20,380 bases of DNA from GCA-2731375 sp047518225 (GTDB lineage Bacteria; Pseudomonadota; Alphaproteobacteria; GCA-2731375), in contig JAKZRK010000219.1 in assembly GCA_047518225.1 (NCBI GenBank), positions 1-20,380 on the forward strand, written 5' to 3'. This document shows positions 1 to 6,950 of this stretch, piece by piece. Each line of letters opens with the position of its first letter. Position 1 is the first letter of the stretch. A program made the translations under genes and the position numbers. The notes below the pieces were generated by a model. That model was given only the letters and a program-made list of their open reading frames with translations, had not been told where the DNA came from and searched no databases.

Positions 1-73
1 TGGACGAGCCAAGCTCGCCCGCATTTACCACAGGCCCATCAACAGCAACTTTCTTCTCAAAATTATCGGTCAT
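1..73 (-). CDS. Unknown protein, N-terminal 24 codons only
   Basis: An open frame on the minus strand starts with ATG at 73 and runs off the left edge. The protein begins MTDNFEKKVAVDGP and continues with an acidic, polar stretch ending GELGSS at the edge. The start is supported by a strong Shine-Dalgarno sequence, AAGGAGG, about eight bases upstream on the minus strand (roughly 82-88). No domain or signal peptide is visible in the short piece, so I assign no function. The leader contains an 11-bp inverted repeat that would pair part of the ribosome-binding site, described separately. The gene is divergent from the beta-barrel remnant at 113. Confidence 0.6.
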   Translation of the reverse strand, partial: MTDNFEKKVAVDGPVVNAGELGSS

Positions 74-83
74 GTTCCGGTCC

Positions 84-123
84 TCCTTGGACACTTCGAT
101 TAAGCCAATTCTGTGTCCAAGGA
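84..123 (-). promoter_or_regulatory. 11-bp inverted repeat overlapping the ribosome-binding site of the gene starting at 73
   Basis: TCCTTGGACAC at 84-94 is the exact reverse complement of GTGTCCAAGGA at 113-123, with an 18-base spacer. In a transcript of the minus-strand gene the arms would form an 11-bp stem whose downstream arm holds AAGGA of the AAGGAGG ribosome-binding site. This could limit translation. It could also be a DNA operator, or an inverted duplication left at a rearrangement point, since the right arm coincides with the start of the broken beta-barrel frame. The repeat is certain; its role is inference. Confidence 0.55.
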
Positions 124-508
124 AATCGGGTCCGACTCAATGTTTACTGGTTCCGCCGGGATCACCCAACTCGGGGCTGTGGACAACCTATATGGCAATA
201 GGGAATTATCCTTTGGACTTGGCACGATCGTGACCTATGGGGCGCCCTACGATTTAACCGATGGGACATGGACCACTTCGTTAAATGGGACGCATCTCTA
301 TAGCAGCTACAATGCGCCCGATGCGTCCATCGATGCGTTTACGAAACGCAACGATCACGAAGTTCACGTCTCCTTGTTGACCAGCGCGCCCATCAACAAG
401 GCCTGGTCCGTGACATCGACCCTGGCGCGTACCATGGTGGATTCAAATTTTCTGAATTACAGCTACAACAACTGGGCCGCCTCGATCGGCGCTTCCATAC
501 GGTTTTAG
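113..508 (+). pseudogene. C-terminal remnant of an outer-membrane beta-barrel protein
   Basis: The frame encodes about 131 residues of alternating polar and hydrophobic strands rich in Ser, Thr, Tyr and Asn, such as WSVTSTLARTMVDSNF and NNWAASIGASIRF. It ends in phenylalanine, the usual last residue of an outer-membrane beta-barrel. It resembles the final strands of barrel domains in larger TPR-plus-barrel or porin-like proteins, but I cannot name the family. No signal peptide is present, an in-frame stop lies just upstream at 101-103, and neither the GTG at 113 nor the ATG at 140 has a good ribosome-binding site. I therefore read it as the 3' end of a longer gene whose 5' part has been lost or replaced by the sequence to the left. 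A short functional protein is less likely. Confidence 0.5.
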
Positions 509-546
509 GCTGGCGACCCGGCAGGCAGGAAACAGGGAGCGCGACG

Positions 547-732
547 ATGGCGCTGGAAATGCGGGGTGAGTGCGAACAGTGCCAGGCAGCGTTGCCGGCG
601 GATAGCACGCAAGCGCTGATCTGTTCCTATGAATGCACTTTCTGCCGCCCCTGCTGTGACGCCATGCAGGGAATTTGCCCGAATTGCGGCGGCCAGCTTC
701 TGCCCCGGCCCACCAGGATCAAATCAGATTGA
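547..732 (+). CDS. DUF1272 small cysteine-rich protein
   Basis: This 61-residue protein starts MALEMRGECEQC and carries nine cysteines (C9, C12, C26, C30, C33, C36, C37, C44, C47). They are arranged in CxxC-type pairs, including the terminal CPNCGG, which suggests one or two zinc-binding knuckles. The N-terminus, the SYECTFC segment and the CPNCGG end are typical of the DUF1272 family, whose members are about this size and have no established function. GGGAG lies about eight bases before the ATG. The next gene is convergent, and only 25 bases separate the two stop codons. A zinc-binding cytoplasmic protein is likely; anything more specific would be guesswork. Confidence 0.8.
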   Translation: MALEMRGECEQCQAALPADSTQALICSYECTFCRPCCDAMQGICPNCGGQLLPRPTRIKSD

Positions 733-757
733 ATTCCGATACCTGGCCGAATTCGCG

Positions 758-1564
758 CTAGCTGCCAAATTTGACGGCCTGCCAATATTTGTTGTTCAAG
801 GCGCCAACCATGCTGTCGTGCTCGCTTTCAAGGCAGCGGCGCAAACTGGGCCGCCGCGCCGTCGTCACGGCGTTTCGGCATTCATCATAGATCGCGCGCA
901 GACGTTGGCCGGTGCCGGCGGGCGTATCGGCGAAGTCATCAGGTCGAATGGACTTGGCCCACAGCGCTTGCCGCTGTTGTTCGCTTACCCGACCGCCAGG
1001 CGGCAGCGCATTGATCAAGCGGTTGGCCAGGCGTGCCACGGGCATCCATCGTTGTTCCCGATCCACATAATCGCCGCCAAGGGCGCGCAACCGACCCGCG
1101 GCGGCCGTGATTTCATCCGGTTGCAGAGGCGTTTTGTCGCCGCCGACCGCGACAGGCACAAGAGTGGCGTTGCGTGCCACTCTGACCTGCACCTCTCGCA
1201 GGCCCAGGCGGAACATTTCCCGCGCCGACATGCCGACACGCACGGCGACATGGCTGCGTTCGGCCTTGATCCGCAGGTCGTGTCCAGGGTCCAGCCTAAT
1301 CGTACGGCCGTCCTTCGTGGTCGCGATGGCCACCAGCGAGGTGTTGTCGTGGAGCCGATAGACGGTGCCCCGTAGCGGCGAAGACCGTAGTGGCTGCAAA
1401 CAAAAGGCGGTGAGCTCGGCAAAACATTCGCCGCGCTGGCATTGCAGCGGCACGGCGCTGTTATTGGCCACCAGGCCCATCATTTGCGGCGCCCCAAGGG
1501 CGGGTGACAGCGCCGCGACGGCGACGCCCAGGGACGTCAGAGTGGCGAAAAGCATGGCGCGCAT
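758..1564 (-). CDS. Unknown secreted protein with five cysteines
   Basis: This 268-residue protein has a Sec signal peptide: MRAM followed by a hydrophobic stretch to about residue 22 and a probable cleavage after LGA near residue 25. The mature part has five cysteines (C42, C47, C55, C229, C244), consistent with disulfide bonds in the periplasm. Residues 60-155 look beta-rich, with repeated VRV-type strands, and the C-terminal third looks helical. I do not recognise the family. The ATG at 1564 is chosen because GGAGG stands eight bases upstream. The gene has its own good sigma70-like promoter at 1662-1690, giving an untranslated leader of roughly 90 bases. It faces the DUF1272 gene convergently and lies downstream of the methyltransferase-like gene on the same strand. 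Confidence 0.7.
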   Translation of the reverse strand: MRAMLFATLTSLGVAVAALSPALGAPQMMGLVANNSAVPLQCQRGECFAELTAFCLQPLRSSPLRGTVYRLHDNTSLVAIATTKDGRTIRLDPGHDLRIKAERSHVAVRVGMSAREMFRLGLREVQVRVARNATLVPVAVGGDKTPLQPDEITAAAGRLRALGGDYVDREQRWMPVARLANRLINALPPGGRVSEQQRQALWAKSIRPDDFADTPAGTGQRLRAIYDECRNAVTTARRPSLRRCLESEHDSMVGALNNKYWQAVKFGS

Positions 1565-1661
1565 CAGTGGTACCTCCAGCGAATACTCTATTATTTAGAG
1601 TCGGTAACGCGGTTTAAGTGATTGGTTCAATTGCTCTACTTTAAAGAATCCGGGCAAAATT

Positions 1662-1690
1662 ATTGTAAATCCGCAACGGATAACCGTCAA
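1662..1690 (-). promoter_or_regulatory. Sigma70-type promoter for the secreted-protein gene
   Basis: On the minus strand TTGACG (1685-1690) is followed after exactly 17 bases by TACAAT (1662-1667). Each hexamer differs from the E. coli consensus by one base. It lies in a 134-base AT-rich gap and points at the gene starting at 1564, with transcription expected near 1655. The match was made by eye; activity is inferred. Confidence 0.6.
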
Positions 1691-1698
1691 TTTATGCC

Positions 1699-2490
1699 CT
1701 AATTGGGTCCGGATGTCTTGTCATAATCCAGCCTCACATGGCGTTGGCTGATGGTCGATCCGACCGCACCCGCGGGCGGCGCCGGCAGGGGCAGGGCGAT
1801 GGGCCGGCGGCGGCGGCGCGGCGGGCTGGCCGATACCGCATAAATCTGCTTGTCTGCTTCCATCAACAAGACACCCGCGAAGGCGTGGCCCCAACGGTGC
1901 CCCAGTTTTTCCCATGCCCCCGCCGTGCGCAGCAGCATCCGCGACGCCATGGGCGGCATGTATAGGGCCGAGGCGCGCCCGCCAGGCTGAAACAGGTTAT
2001 CGCGCAACAGGCGCGATAGCTGACCGGGGCTGTAGGGATGGCCTTGCCCAAAGGGGGTGCGTTCCATGCGGGCCCAGATGCCGCGCCGGTTCGGCACGAC
2101 CACCAGCAAGCGTCCGCCCGAGGCCAGGACCCGCCAGACCTCGCGCAACAAAGGGGCCACCTGTTCAGCATTCTCCAGCGCGTGAATTAATAATACCCGG
2201 GCGACGCTGGCATCGGGCAGGGGCAATTCCATCTCATCCACCAGGGCCACCCGATTGCGGTCCCTGATGGGCCAGCGGTGAACCCCTTGTTGGGCTGGCA
2301 TGAAGGTTAAGACCCGCGTTGCCTCATTCTGAAACTGCTGCAAATAGGGGGAGGGGTAACCCATCGCCAACAAATCCAAGCCGCTGACGTCAGGCCAGAC
2401 CTGGCGGATGCGATGGCGCAGCAACTTGCGGGCCACCTTGCCCAGGCGGCTGCTATAGAATTCGCGCAGATCAATGACGTCAGGTCGCAT
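1699..2490 (-). CDS. Class I SAM methyltransferase-like protein
   Basis: This 263-residue protein begins MRPDVIDLREFYSSRLGKVA, a start typical of a methyltransferase-type family found in alphaproteobacteria. Residues about 36-50 (DLLAMGYPSPYL) stand where SAM-binding motif I belongs, but the glycine motif is degenerate. Residues about 86-136 fit the later core of the Methyltransf_11 fold: ELPLPDASVARVLLIHALE, then LREVWRVLASGGRLLVVVPN. The C-terminal 40 residues are rich in Arg and Pro and probably disordered. The substrate is unknown. The gene lies 63 bases downstream of the ppiD-like gene on the same strand, so the two may share a transcript. The fold is fairly sure; actual methyltransferase activity is less so because of the weak motif I. 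Confidence 0.75.
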   Translation of the reverse strand: MRPDVIDLREFYSSRLGKVARKLLRHRIRQVWPDVSGLDLLAMGYPSPYLQQFQNEATRVLTFMPAQQGVHRWPIRDRNRVALVDEMELPLPDASVARVLLIHALENAEQVAPLLREVWRVLASGGRLLVVVPNRRGIWARMERTPFGQGHPYSPGQLSRLLRDNLFQPGGRASALYMPPMASRMLLRTAGAWEKLGHRWGHAFAGVLLMEADKQIYAVSASPPRRRRRPIALPLPAPPAGAVGSTISQRHVRLDYDKTSGPN

Positions 2491-2553
2491 GCTTCGTCAC
2501 TCTAGCCGGGCCAGGGTGAACCCTTCAAGACTTTGCGGCAGTGCTGTTGTGCG

Positions 2554-4461
2554 CTAACCGCGGACATTCAACTCATCGAACAGGGAATCGATAATACGGT
2601 CATGGATTTGGACGTTGTATTTCCGCCGCAAGGCGGCGCGGTACTGGGCCAGAATGTCTTCCGCTATGGAGGAACGGACGAATTCATCCATCTGTTTCAG
2701 CTTTGCCGGTTCCACGTTGGCGCCGGGGCTGGCGATGCTGACCAGGCGCACCACGGAATGGCTGTCGGTGCGCGGTGCCGTGCCCTCGGCGATTTCGCCG
2801 ACGCGCAACTGAAACAGCTTTTTCACCAATGCCGCACTCAACCTGTCATCGCTCCCAGCCTGTTGGCGGGACATGGGTTTCAGCGCGGCAACGGTGCTGC
2901 GGCCGGTCTTGGCCAGGGCTGAAAGTGGTTTGCCCCGGCGCGCTTCGGCCGCCAATTTGACCGCCTGCGCCGCGCCCGCCTTGGCCCGGCGTTCCGCTAT
3001 AACAGCCTTGCGCACGCCGTCGCGGACCCGCGCGATGGGTTTCAGGGCGGCTTCGAATATTTTGTCAACCTGGACCAGAAAATAGCTGCCGTCGGCGGAC
3101 TCCTTCAACTGGCCCTCATCGCCCGGTTCGACGGTAAAAGCCTCCGTGACGAATTCCGGCGCCTTGGGCAGACCCGCCGCCGGCTGGCCTTCGCGGCCCC
3201 GGCCCCGGCTGTCGACCGCGGCGATCACGCCCTGTTGCAGGTTCAAGGCCGCCGCCACCTCTCTGATGGAAGCCCCGCCCGCCAACTGATCTTCCACCTT
3301 GTTCGCCAATTCGAACATCGCTTCGGCGGCTTTTTCCATTTTCACATCGCGGATCAATTGGCTGCGCACTTCCGCAAGGGATTTGCCGCCACCCTCGACG
3401 ATTTTCAGCACCCGGAAAACATGCCAGCCCAGGCCGGTTTCCATCGGCTCGCTGATCTGGCCCTCGGCCAGGGCGAAGACACCGTCGGCGGCTTCCTCGG
3501 GCAAATCGCCCTTCCGCATCTGCCCCAGATTAACCGCTTCCTTGTCCAAATCCGCCAGTTCCCTGGCGACGGCATAGAAATCGCCACCGTCCTTCAGGCG
3601 CCCGGCGATGGTCTTCGCGACGGCTTCGTCGGCGGCGACGATCTGTTCAACCTCGCGGCTGGGCAGCGTGGTGAATTCCGCCAGACGGGCTTCATAAGCC
3701 TCCCGGATCTCCGCCTCGCTGGCAAGGATTTCTTCAAGCAGATGTTCGGGCCGGATCGTCAGATAGGCCAGGGCGCGGTATTCGGGCGCCATGAACTGAT
3801 CCTTGTGGGCCTCGTGATAGGCGGTCAAATCGGCTTCCGTAGGGGCCGCGATGTCCGCCACTTTGTCATAGGGCAGGTTCAAGACTTCGAAGACGCGGGT
3901 TTCCTGCTGGTATCTGTAGAAGGCCTTGACCACGGGCGCCGGCGCACGGGCACCGCCCAGGACAGAACTGAACAATTGATCCCGCGACAAATCCCGGCGC
4001 GAGGCCGCGATATAGCTTTGTTCGTTGAAGCCGTTTTCCGACAGGCGCCGTTCAAACAATAGTTTGTCAAAGCGCCCGAAACTGTTTTTGAAAGCCGATG
4101 ATTGCCGGATCCAGGCCGCGATATCGGCATCCGACATGGTCAGCTCCAACGCCGCCACCTCCTGGTCATAGAGGGCCCGGGTGATGGATTGCTGCAGCAC
4201 CTGATCCACCATGCCCAACTGGCGGGCCTGTGCGGAATCGAAAGTGGGGCCAAGGCTCGCCTGCATGCGGCGGACCTGACGGTTGAACTCGTCGAGGAAT
4301 TCATAGCCCGTGATCGTGGTATTACCAACCTCGACCACGGCGGCGTCGGGCTTCAGGCGGAATATATCGCCAATGCCCCAGGCCGCGAAGCTGAGCACCA
4401 GAAGGCCCAGAAATATCTTAACGATCCAAGAGCCGGAACTTTCCCGTAAGGCGTTCAGCAT
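2554..4461 (-). CDS. ppiD: PpiD/SurA-type membrane-anchored peptidyl-prolyl isomerase
   Basis: This 635-residue folding factor probably helps newly exported proteins at the periplasmic face of the inner membrane. It begins MLNALRESSGSWIVKIFLGL, giving a single membrane helix at about residues 12-33 followed by the GIGDIF segment characteristic of PpiD-like proteins. A SurA-N-type helical chaperone domain covers about residues 40-225. A PpiC-type parvulin rotamase domain lies at about 265-355, with GDLPEEAADGVFALAEGQIS and GWHVFRVLKI. A long C-terminal chaperone-like region follows. I chose ATG 4461 rather than upstream in-frame starts because the family begins a few residues before the membrane helix, although no strong ribosome-binding site precedes it. 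The gene is divergent from tpiA, a common alphaproteobacterial arrangement. Confidence 0.9.
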   Translation of the reverse strand: MLNALRESSGSWIVKIFLGLLVLSFAAWGIGDIFRLKPDAAVVEVGNTTITGYEFLDEFNRQVRRMQASLGPTFDSAQARQLGMVDQVLQQSITRALYDQEVAALELTMSDADIAAWIRQSSAFKNSFGRFDKLLFERRLSENGFNEQSYIAASRRDLSRDQLFSSVLGGARAPAPVVKAFYRYQQETRVFEVLNLPYDKVADIAAPTEADLTAYHEAHKDQFMAPEYRALAYLTIRPEHLLEEILASEAEIREAYEARLAEFTTLPSREVEQIVAADEAVAKTIAGRLKDGGDFYAVARELADLDKEAVNLGQMRKGDLPEEAADGVFALAEGQISEPMETGLGWHVFRVLKIVEGGGKSLAEVRSQLIRDVKMEKAAEAMFELANKVEDQLAGGASIREVAAALNLQQGVIAAVDSRGRGREGQPAAGLPKAPEFVTEAFTVEPGDEGQLKESADGSYFLVQVDKIFEAALKPIARVRDGVRKAVIAERRAKAGAAQAVKLAAEARRGKPLSALAKTGRSTVAALKPMSRQQAGSDDRLSAALVKKLFQLRVGEIAEGTAPRTDSHSVVRLVSIASPGANVEPAKLKQMDEFVRSSIAEDILAQYRAALRRKYNVQIHDRIIDSLFDELNVRG

Positions 4462-4540
4462 GCTTTTTACCGGTCCAAATTGTCTGTCCAAAACCTGACC
4501 GCCCTGGCTGGCCCGGACAGGCCGGGTCAAGCGGCGCGGC

Positions 4541-4569
4541 ATCATAGAAACCGTAGGGCACGGGGGCAA
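4541..4569 (-). promoter_or_regulatory. Candidate sigma70 promoter for the ppiD-like gene
   Basis: On the minus strand TTGCCC (4564-4569) is followed after 17 bases by TATGAT (4541-4546). Transcription would begin near 4534, about 73 bases before the chosen ATG at 4461. That position supports the downstream start rather than in-frame starts near 4580-4647, which lie upstream of the predicted transcript. Found by eye. Confidence 0.45.
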
Positions 4570-4672
4570 GTAACGATGCATCACGAATTGCCGCGGGCCA
4601 GGCCGGCATGGCGCGGCATCAAGGCATCTGCTACACCTTGGCCGCATTCATCCCGGGAAAGGAAGCAACGAC

Positions 4673-5434
4673 ATGGCCGCTAAGGTTCGCCCCCTGATTG
4701 CTGGAAACTGGAAGATGAACGGGGTAAAAGCGGCCGCCCTGCGCGAGGTGAAAAAGCTGGCGACGCGCATGGCCAGGCAAGGCCGGCCCGGCTGCGATGT
4801 TCTGCTGTGCCCGCCTAGCACCCTGCTGGCGCCGTTGCGCGCGGCGGTCAAAGGCAGCCGCATTGCCTTGGGCGGACAGGATTGCCATGCCGCGGCCGGT
4901 GGCGCCCATACGGGTGATATATCGGCCGGGATGTTGGCGGACGCGGGCTGCGGCTATGTCATCGTCGGCCATTCCGAACGCCGGGCCGATCATGGCGAAA
5001 GCAGTGGGCAGGTCCGGGCCAAGGCCGAAGCTGTCCATCGGGCCGGTTTGCGCGCCATCATCTGTTTGGGTGAGACGGGGGGGGAACGCAAACGGGGCCA
5101 AACCCTGGCGGTCATCGGCAAGCAATTGACCGACTCCCTGACCAAGGGTTGCACGGCCGGGAACACCGTCGTGGCGTACGAACCGGTCTGGGCCATCGGT
5201 ACCGGCCTGACCCCCACGGCGGAAGATGTGGCCCAGGTTCACGCCTTTCTCAGGTCCCGCTTGCGGCGCCGTTTTCGCGACCACGGCGCGGGCATGCGTC
5301 TGTTGTACGGCGGTTCGGTCAAGACATCGAACGCCGCTGAATTGATGGCGGTGGAAAATGTGAACGGCGCCCTGGTAGGCGGCGCTTCCTTGACCGCCGG
5401 CGACTTCTGGCCCATCGTCGAGACCTGCTTATGA
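4673..5434 (+). CDS. tpiA: Triose-phosphate isomerase
   Basis: TpiA interconverts dihydroxyacetone phosphate and glyceraldehyde 3-phosphate in the cytoplasm. The 253-residue protein is the usual length and has all catalytic elements: AGNWKMN with N12 and K14, VGHSERR with the electrophile H100, and AYEPVWAIGTG with the base E170. The phosphate-binding YGGSV and the GALVGGASL segment follow near the C-terminus. AAGGAAG lies just upstream of the ATG. The stop codon is only 24 bases before the nitrile hydratase alpha subunit gene, so the three genes are probably cotranscribed. In many alphaproteobacteria secG follows tpiA more directly. Confidence 0.97.
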   Translation: MAAKVRPLIAGNWKMNGVKAAALREVKKLATRMARQGRPGCDVLLCPPSTLLAPLRAAVKGSRIALGGQDCHAAAGGAHTGDISAGMLADAGCGYVIVGHSERRADHGESSGQVRAKAEAVHRAGLRAIICLGETGGERKRGQTLAVIGKQLTDSLTKGCTAGNTVVAYEPVWAIGTGLTPTAEDVAQVHAFLRSRLRRRFRDHGAGMRLLYGGSVKTSNAAELMAVENVNGALVGGASLTAGDFWPIVETCL

Positions 5435-5458
5435 ACCGGCGTTTTGGGGGGTGGTGTG

Positions 5459-6058
5459 ATGAGTGAAGGCCACGGTCATAGCCATTTGAGCGACACGGAA
5501 TTGCGGGTGCGCAGCCTGGAATCCCTGTTGGTGGACAAGGGCATTGTCGACCCCGCGGCGCTGGATATCCTGGTCCAGACCTACGAGGAAAAGATCGGGC
5601 CGCAAAACGGCGCCCGCGTCGTGGCCCGGGCCTGGGCCGAGCCGGATTACAAGGAGTGGCTGCTGCGGGACGCCTCGGCCGCCATTGCCGAGATGGGCTA
5701 TCACGGCCGTCAGGGCGAACATATGAACGTGGTGGAGAATACGCCGCAGGTTCATAACCTGGTCGTCTGTACCTTATGTTCCTGTTACCCCTGGCCGGTC
5801 CTGGGCCTGCCGCCGACCTGGTATAAATCCGCGCCGTATCGATCCCGCGCGGTCATTGATCCCCGTGGCGTGCTGCGCGAATTCGGCACCGAGATATCGG
5901 ACGACGTGGCCGTGCGGGTCTGGGACAGCACGGCGGAACTGCGCTATCTGGTGCTGCCTGAACCGCCCCCGGGCTGTGAGGGGATGAGCCAGAAAGAGCT
6001 GGCCGCCCTGGTCACCCGAAATTCCATGATCGGTGTCGAAAAGGTTTCGGCACCATGA
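5459..6058 (+). CDS. nthA: Nitrile hydratase alpha subunit, cobalt type
   Basis: The alpha subunit holds the metal of nitrile hydratase, which converts nitriles to amides by adding water. The 199-residue protein contains the metal-binding motif VCTLCSCYPW at residues 103-112. The ligands are C104, C107 and C109; in the family the second and third are oxidised to sulfinic and sulfenic acids. Threonine inside the motif (CTLCSC) marks the cobalt class, whereas iron enzymes usually have CSLCSC. The His-rich start MSEGHGHSH and the WYKSAPYRSRAVIDPRGVL segment are also typical. I chose ATG 5459, preceded by a G-rich ribosome-binding site, over the GTG at 5444. The stop overlaps the beta subunit start by four bases. 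Thiocyanate hydrolase gamma shares the motif but is unlikely beside an intact beta subunit. Confidence 0.93.
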   Translation: MSEGHGHSHLSDTELRVRSLESLLVDKGIVDPAALDILVQTYEEKIGPQNGARVVARAWAEPDYKEWLLRDASAAIAEMGYHGRQGEHMNVVENTPQVHNLVVCTLCSCYPWPVLGLPPTWYKSAPYRSRAVIDPRGVLREFGTEISDDVAVRVWDSTAELRYLVLPEPPPGCEGMSQKELAALVTRNSMIGVEKVSAP

Positions 6059-6720
6059 ATGGCGCACATGATCTGGGCGGCATGCACGGCCTTGGCCCCA
6101 TCGACGCGGAAGTCGACGAGCCGGTCTTTCATCACGATTGGGAACGGCGCATACTGGCCCTGAGCCTGGCCTCGGGCGCCATGGTTAAATGGAACATCGA
6201 TATGGGCCGCCATGCCCGGGAAAACCAACCACCGGCGCAATATTTGGCCAACAGCTATTACCAGACCTGGTTGGTGGGCCTGGAAAAGCTGCTGCTGCAA
6301 GCCGGCCTGATCAGCGCCGAAGAGTTGGCCGAGGGGCGTTCGGCCAAGGCGTTGACCGACGATCTGGCCCGGCGGGTCTTAAAGGCGGACCAAGTCGGCG
6401 AGGTATTGAGCCGGGGCGACCAGTTCCGCATGGACGACGATATCGCGGCTAAGTTTGCCATCGATGACAATGTGCGGGTTCTGAACAATCACCCTACCCA
6501 TCACACCCGCGCGCCGCGCTATGTGCGGGGCAAATGCGGTGTCGTGACACATGACCATGGAGTTTTCGTCTTTGCCGACGCCAATGCCCAGGGCAACAAA
6601 ATTCCGCAACATATCTACAGCGTCCGTTTCACCGCGCAAGAGCTGTGGGGGCCAAACGCCGCCCCGAACGATTGCGTCCACGTGGATCTGTGGGATGGCC
6701 ACCTGGAGGCGGCGGGCTAG
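6055..6720 (+). CDS. nthB: Nitrile hydratase beta subunit
   Basis: This 221-residue protein is a full-length nitrile hydratase beta subunit, which forms the heterodimer around the alpha-subunit metal site and part of the substrate channel. The start MNGAHDLGGMHGLGP, then FHHDWERRILALSLA and the ANSYYQTWLVGLEKLL helix, are the family N-terminal domain. The SH3-like C-terminal domain contains HTRAPRYVRGKCGVV, the YSVRFTAQELWG strand and the ending VHVDLWDGHLE. Translation is coupled to the alpha subunit through an ATGA overlap. No activator (P14K, P47K or other accessory protein) and no amidase gene follows; the next 338 bases have no convincing coding sequence. The protein looks intact. Confidence 0.93.
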   Translation: MNGAHDLGGMHGLGPIDAEVDEPVFHHDWERRILALSLASGAMVKWNIDMGRHARENQPPAQYLANSYYQTWLVGLEKLLLQAGLISAEELAEGRSAKALTDDLARRVLKADQVGEVLSRGDQFRMDDDIAAKFAIDDNVRVLNNHPTHHTRAPRYVRGKCGVVTHDHGVFVFADANAQGNKIPQHIYSVRFTAQELWGPNAAPNDCVHVDLWDGHLEAAG

Positions 6721-6782
6721 AAGTTTCATCCGCATGTGACGAGTTGTATTGAGTTTGAAGCGCTCCGGCTGTTGACACCGGA

Positions 6783-6950
6783 ATTTGTACGGGTGTTCGC
6801 GTGGTCTGAGGCCCTTTAGGGTCTTCAGGCTATTGGCCCCGATTGTAGGCCACGCGGACGCCGTCCGACGGGTCTCTACGGCGCACGTTGGTACAATATA
6901 GTTCCCACCCTGAACGGGATGGTTGGCAGCCCGCCGACGATGGTGTAAAA
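6783..6950 (+). ncRNA. ssrS: Structured RNA, possibly 6S RNA (ssrS)
   Basis: This is the core of the only gene-free stretch above 300 bases (6721-7058). GGTGTTCGCGTGG at 6792-6804 pairs over 13 contiguous positions, three of them G-U, with CCACGCGGACGCC at 6850-6862. Inside lies a hairpin around GGCCCTTTAGGGTC. Further on are GCCGT/ACGGC (6860-6882), the mini-hairpin CCACCC-TGAAC-GGGATGG (about 6905-6922), and CGTTGG/CCGACG closing 6886-6938. Several segments resemble E. coli 6S RNA in order: GTTCGC near the 5' end, GTCCGTCCGA, CACC(T/C)TGAAC, and GGTT.CAGCC.GC near the 3' end. I compared these from memory, and the long 5' stem is not the usual 6S closing stem, so the 6S name is tentative. 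The ends are approximate, and no clear promoter or terminator was found. Confidence 0.5.

Noticed and set aside
629..1375. A 248-codon open frame on the plus strand
   Set aside because: It overlaps the end of the DUF1272 gene and runs antisense to the secreted-protein gene, which has a signal peptide, ribosome-binding site and promoter. Its translation shows no domain.
3235..4062. A 275-codon open frame on the plus strand
   Set aside because: It is antisense to the well-supported ppiD-like gene and its translation resembles no protein family. Long antisense frames are expected in GC-rich DNA.
4462..4647. Upstream in-frame starts for the ppiD-like gene
   Set aside because: They would place about 60 unrelated, Arg/Pro-rich residues before the membrane anchor, and part of that stretch lies upstream of the candidate promoter at 4541-4569.
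4631..5284. A 217-codon open frame on the minus strand
   Set aside because: It is antisense to tpiA, whose catalytic motifs are complete; no domain is visible in the antisense translation.
5459..6720. Thiocyanate hydrolase instead of nitrile hydratase
   Set aside because: The gamma subunit of that enzyme shares VCTLCSC, but its alpha and beta parts are separate small proteins. Here one full-length beta subunit contains both the N-terminal and C-terminal regions, as in nitrile hydratase.
6772..6777. Perfect TTGACA read as the -35 box of the RNA gene
   Set aside because: No acceptable -10 box lies 16-18 bases downstream, and a start from this box would fall inside the 13-bp stem. The hexamer also sits in the loop of a small TCCGG/CCGGA hairpin.
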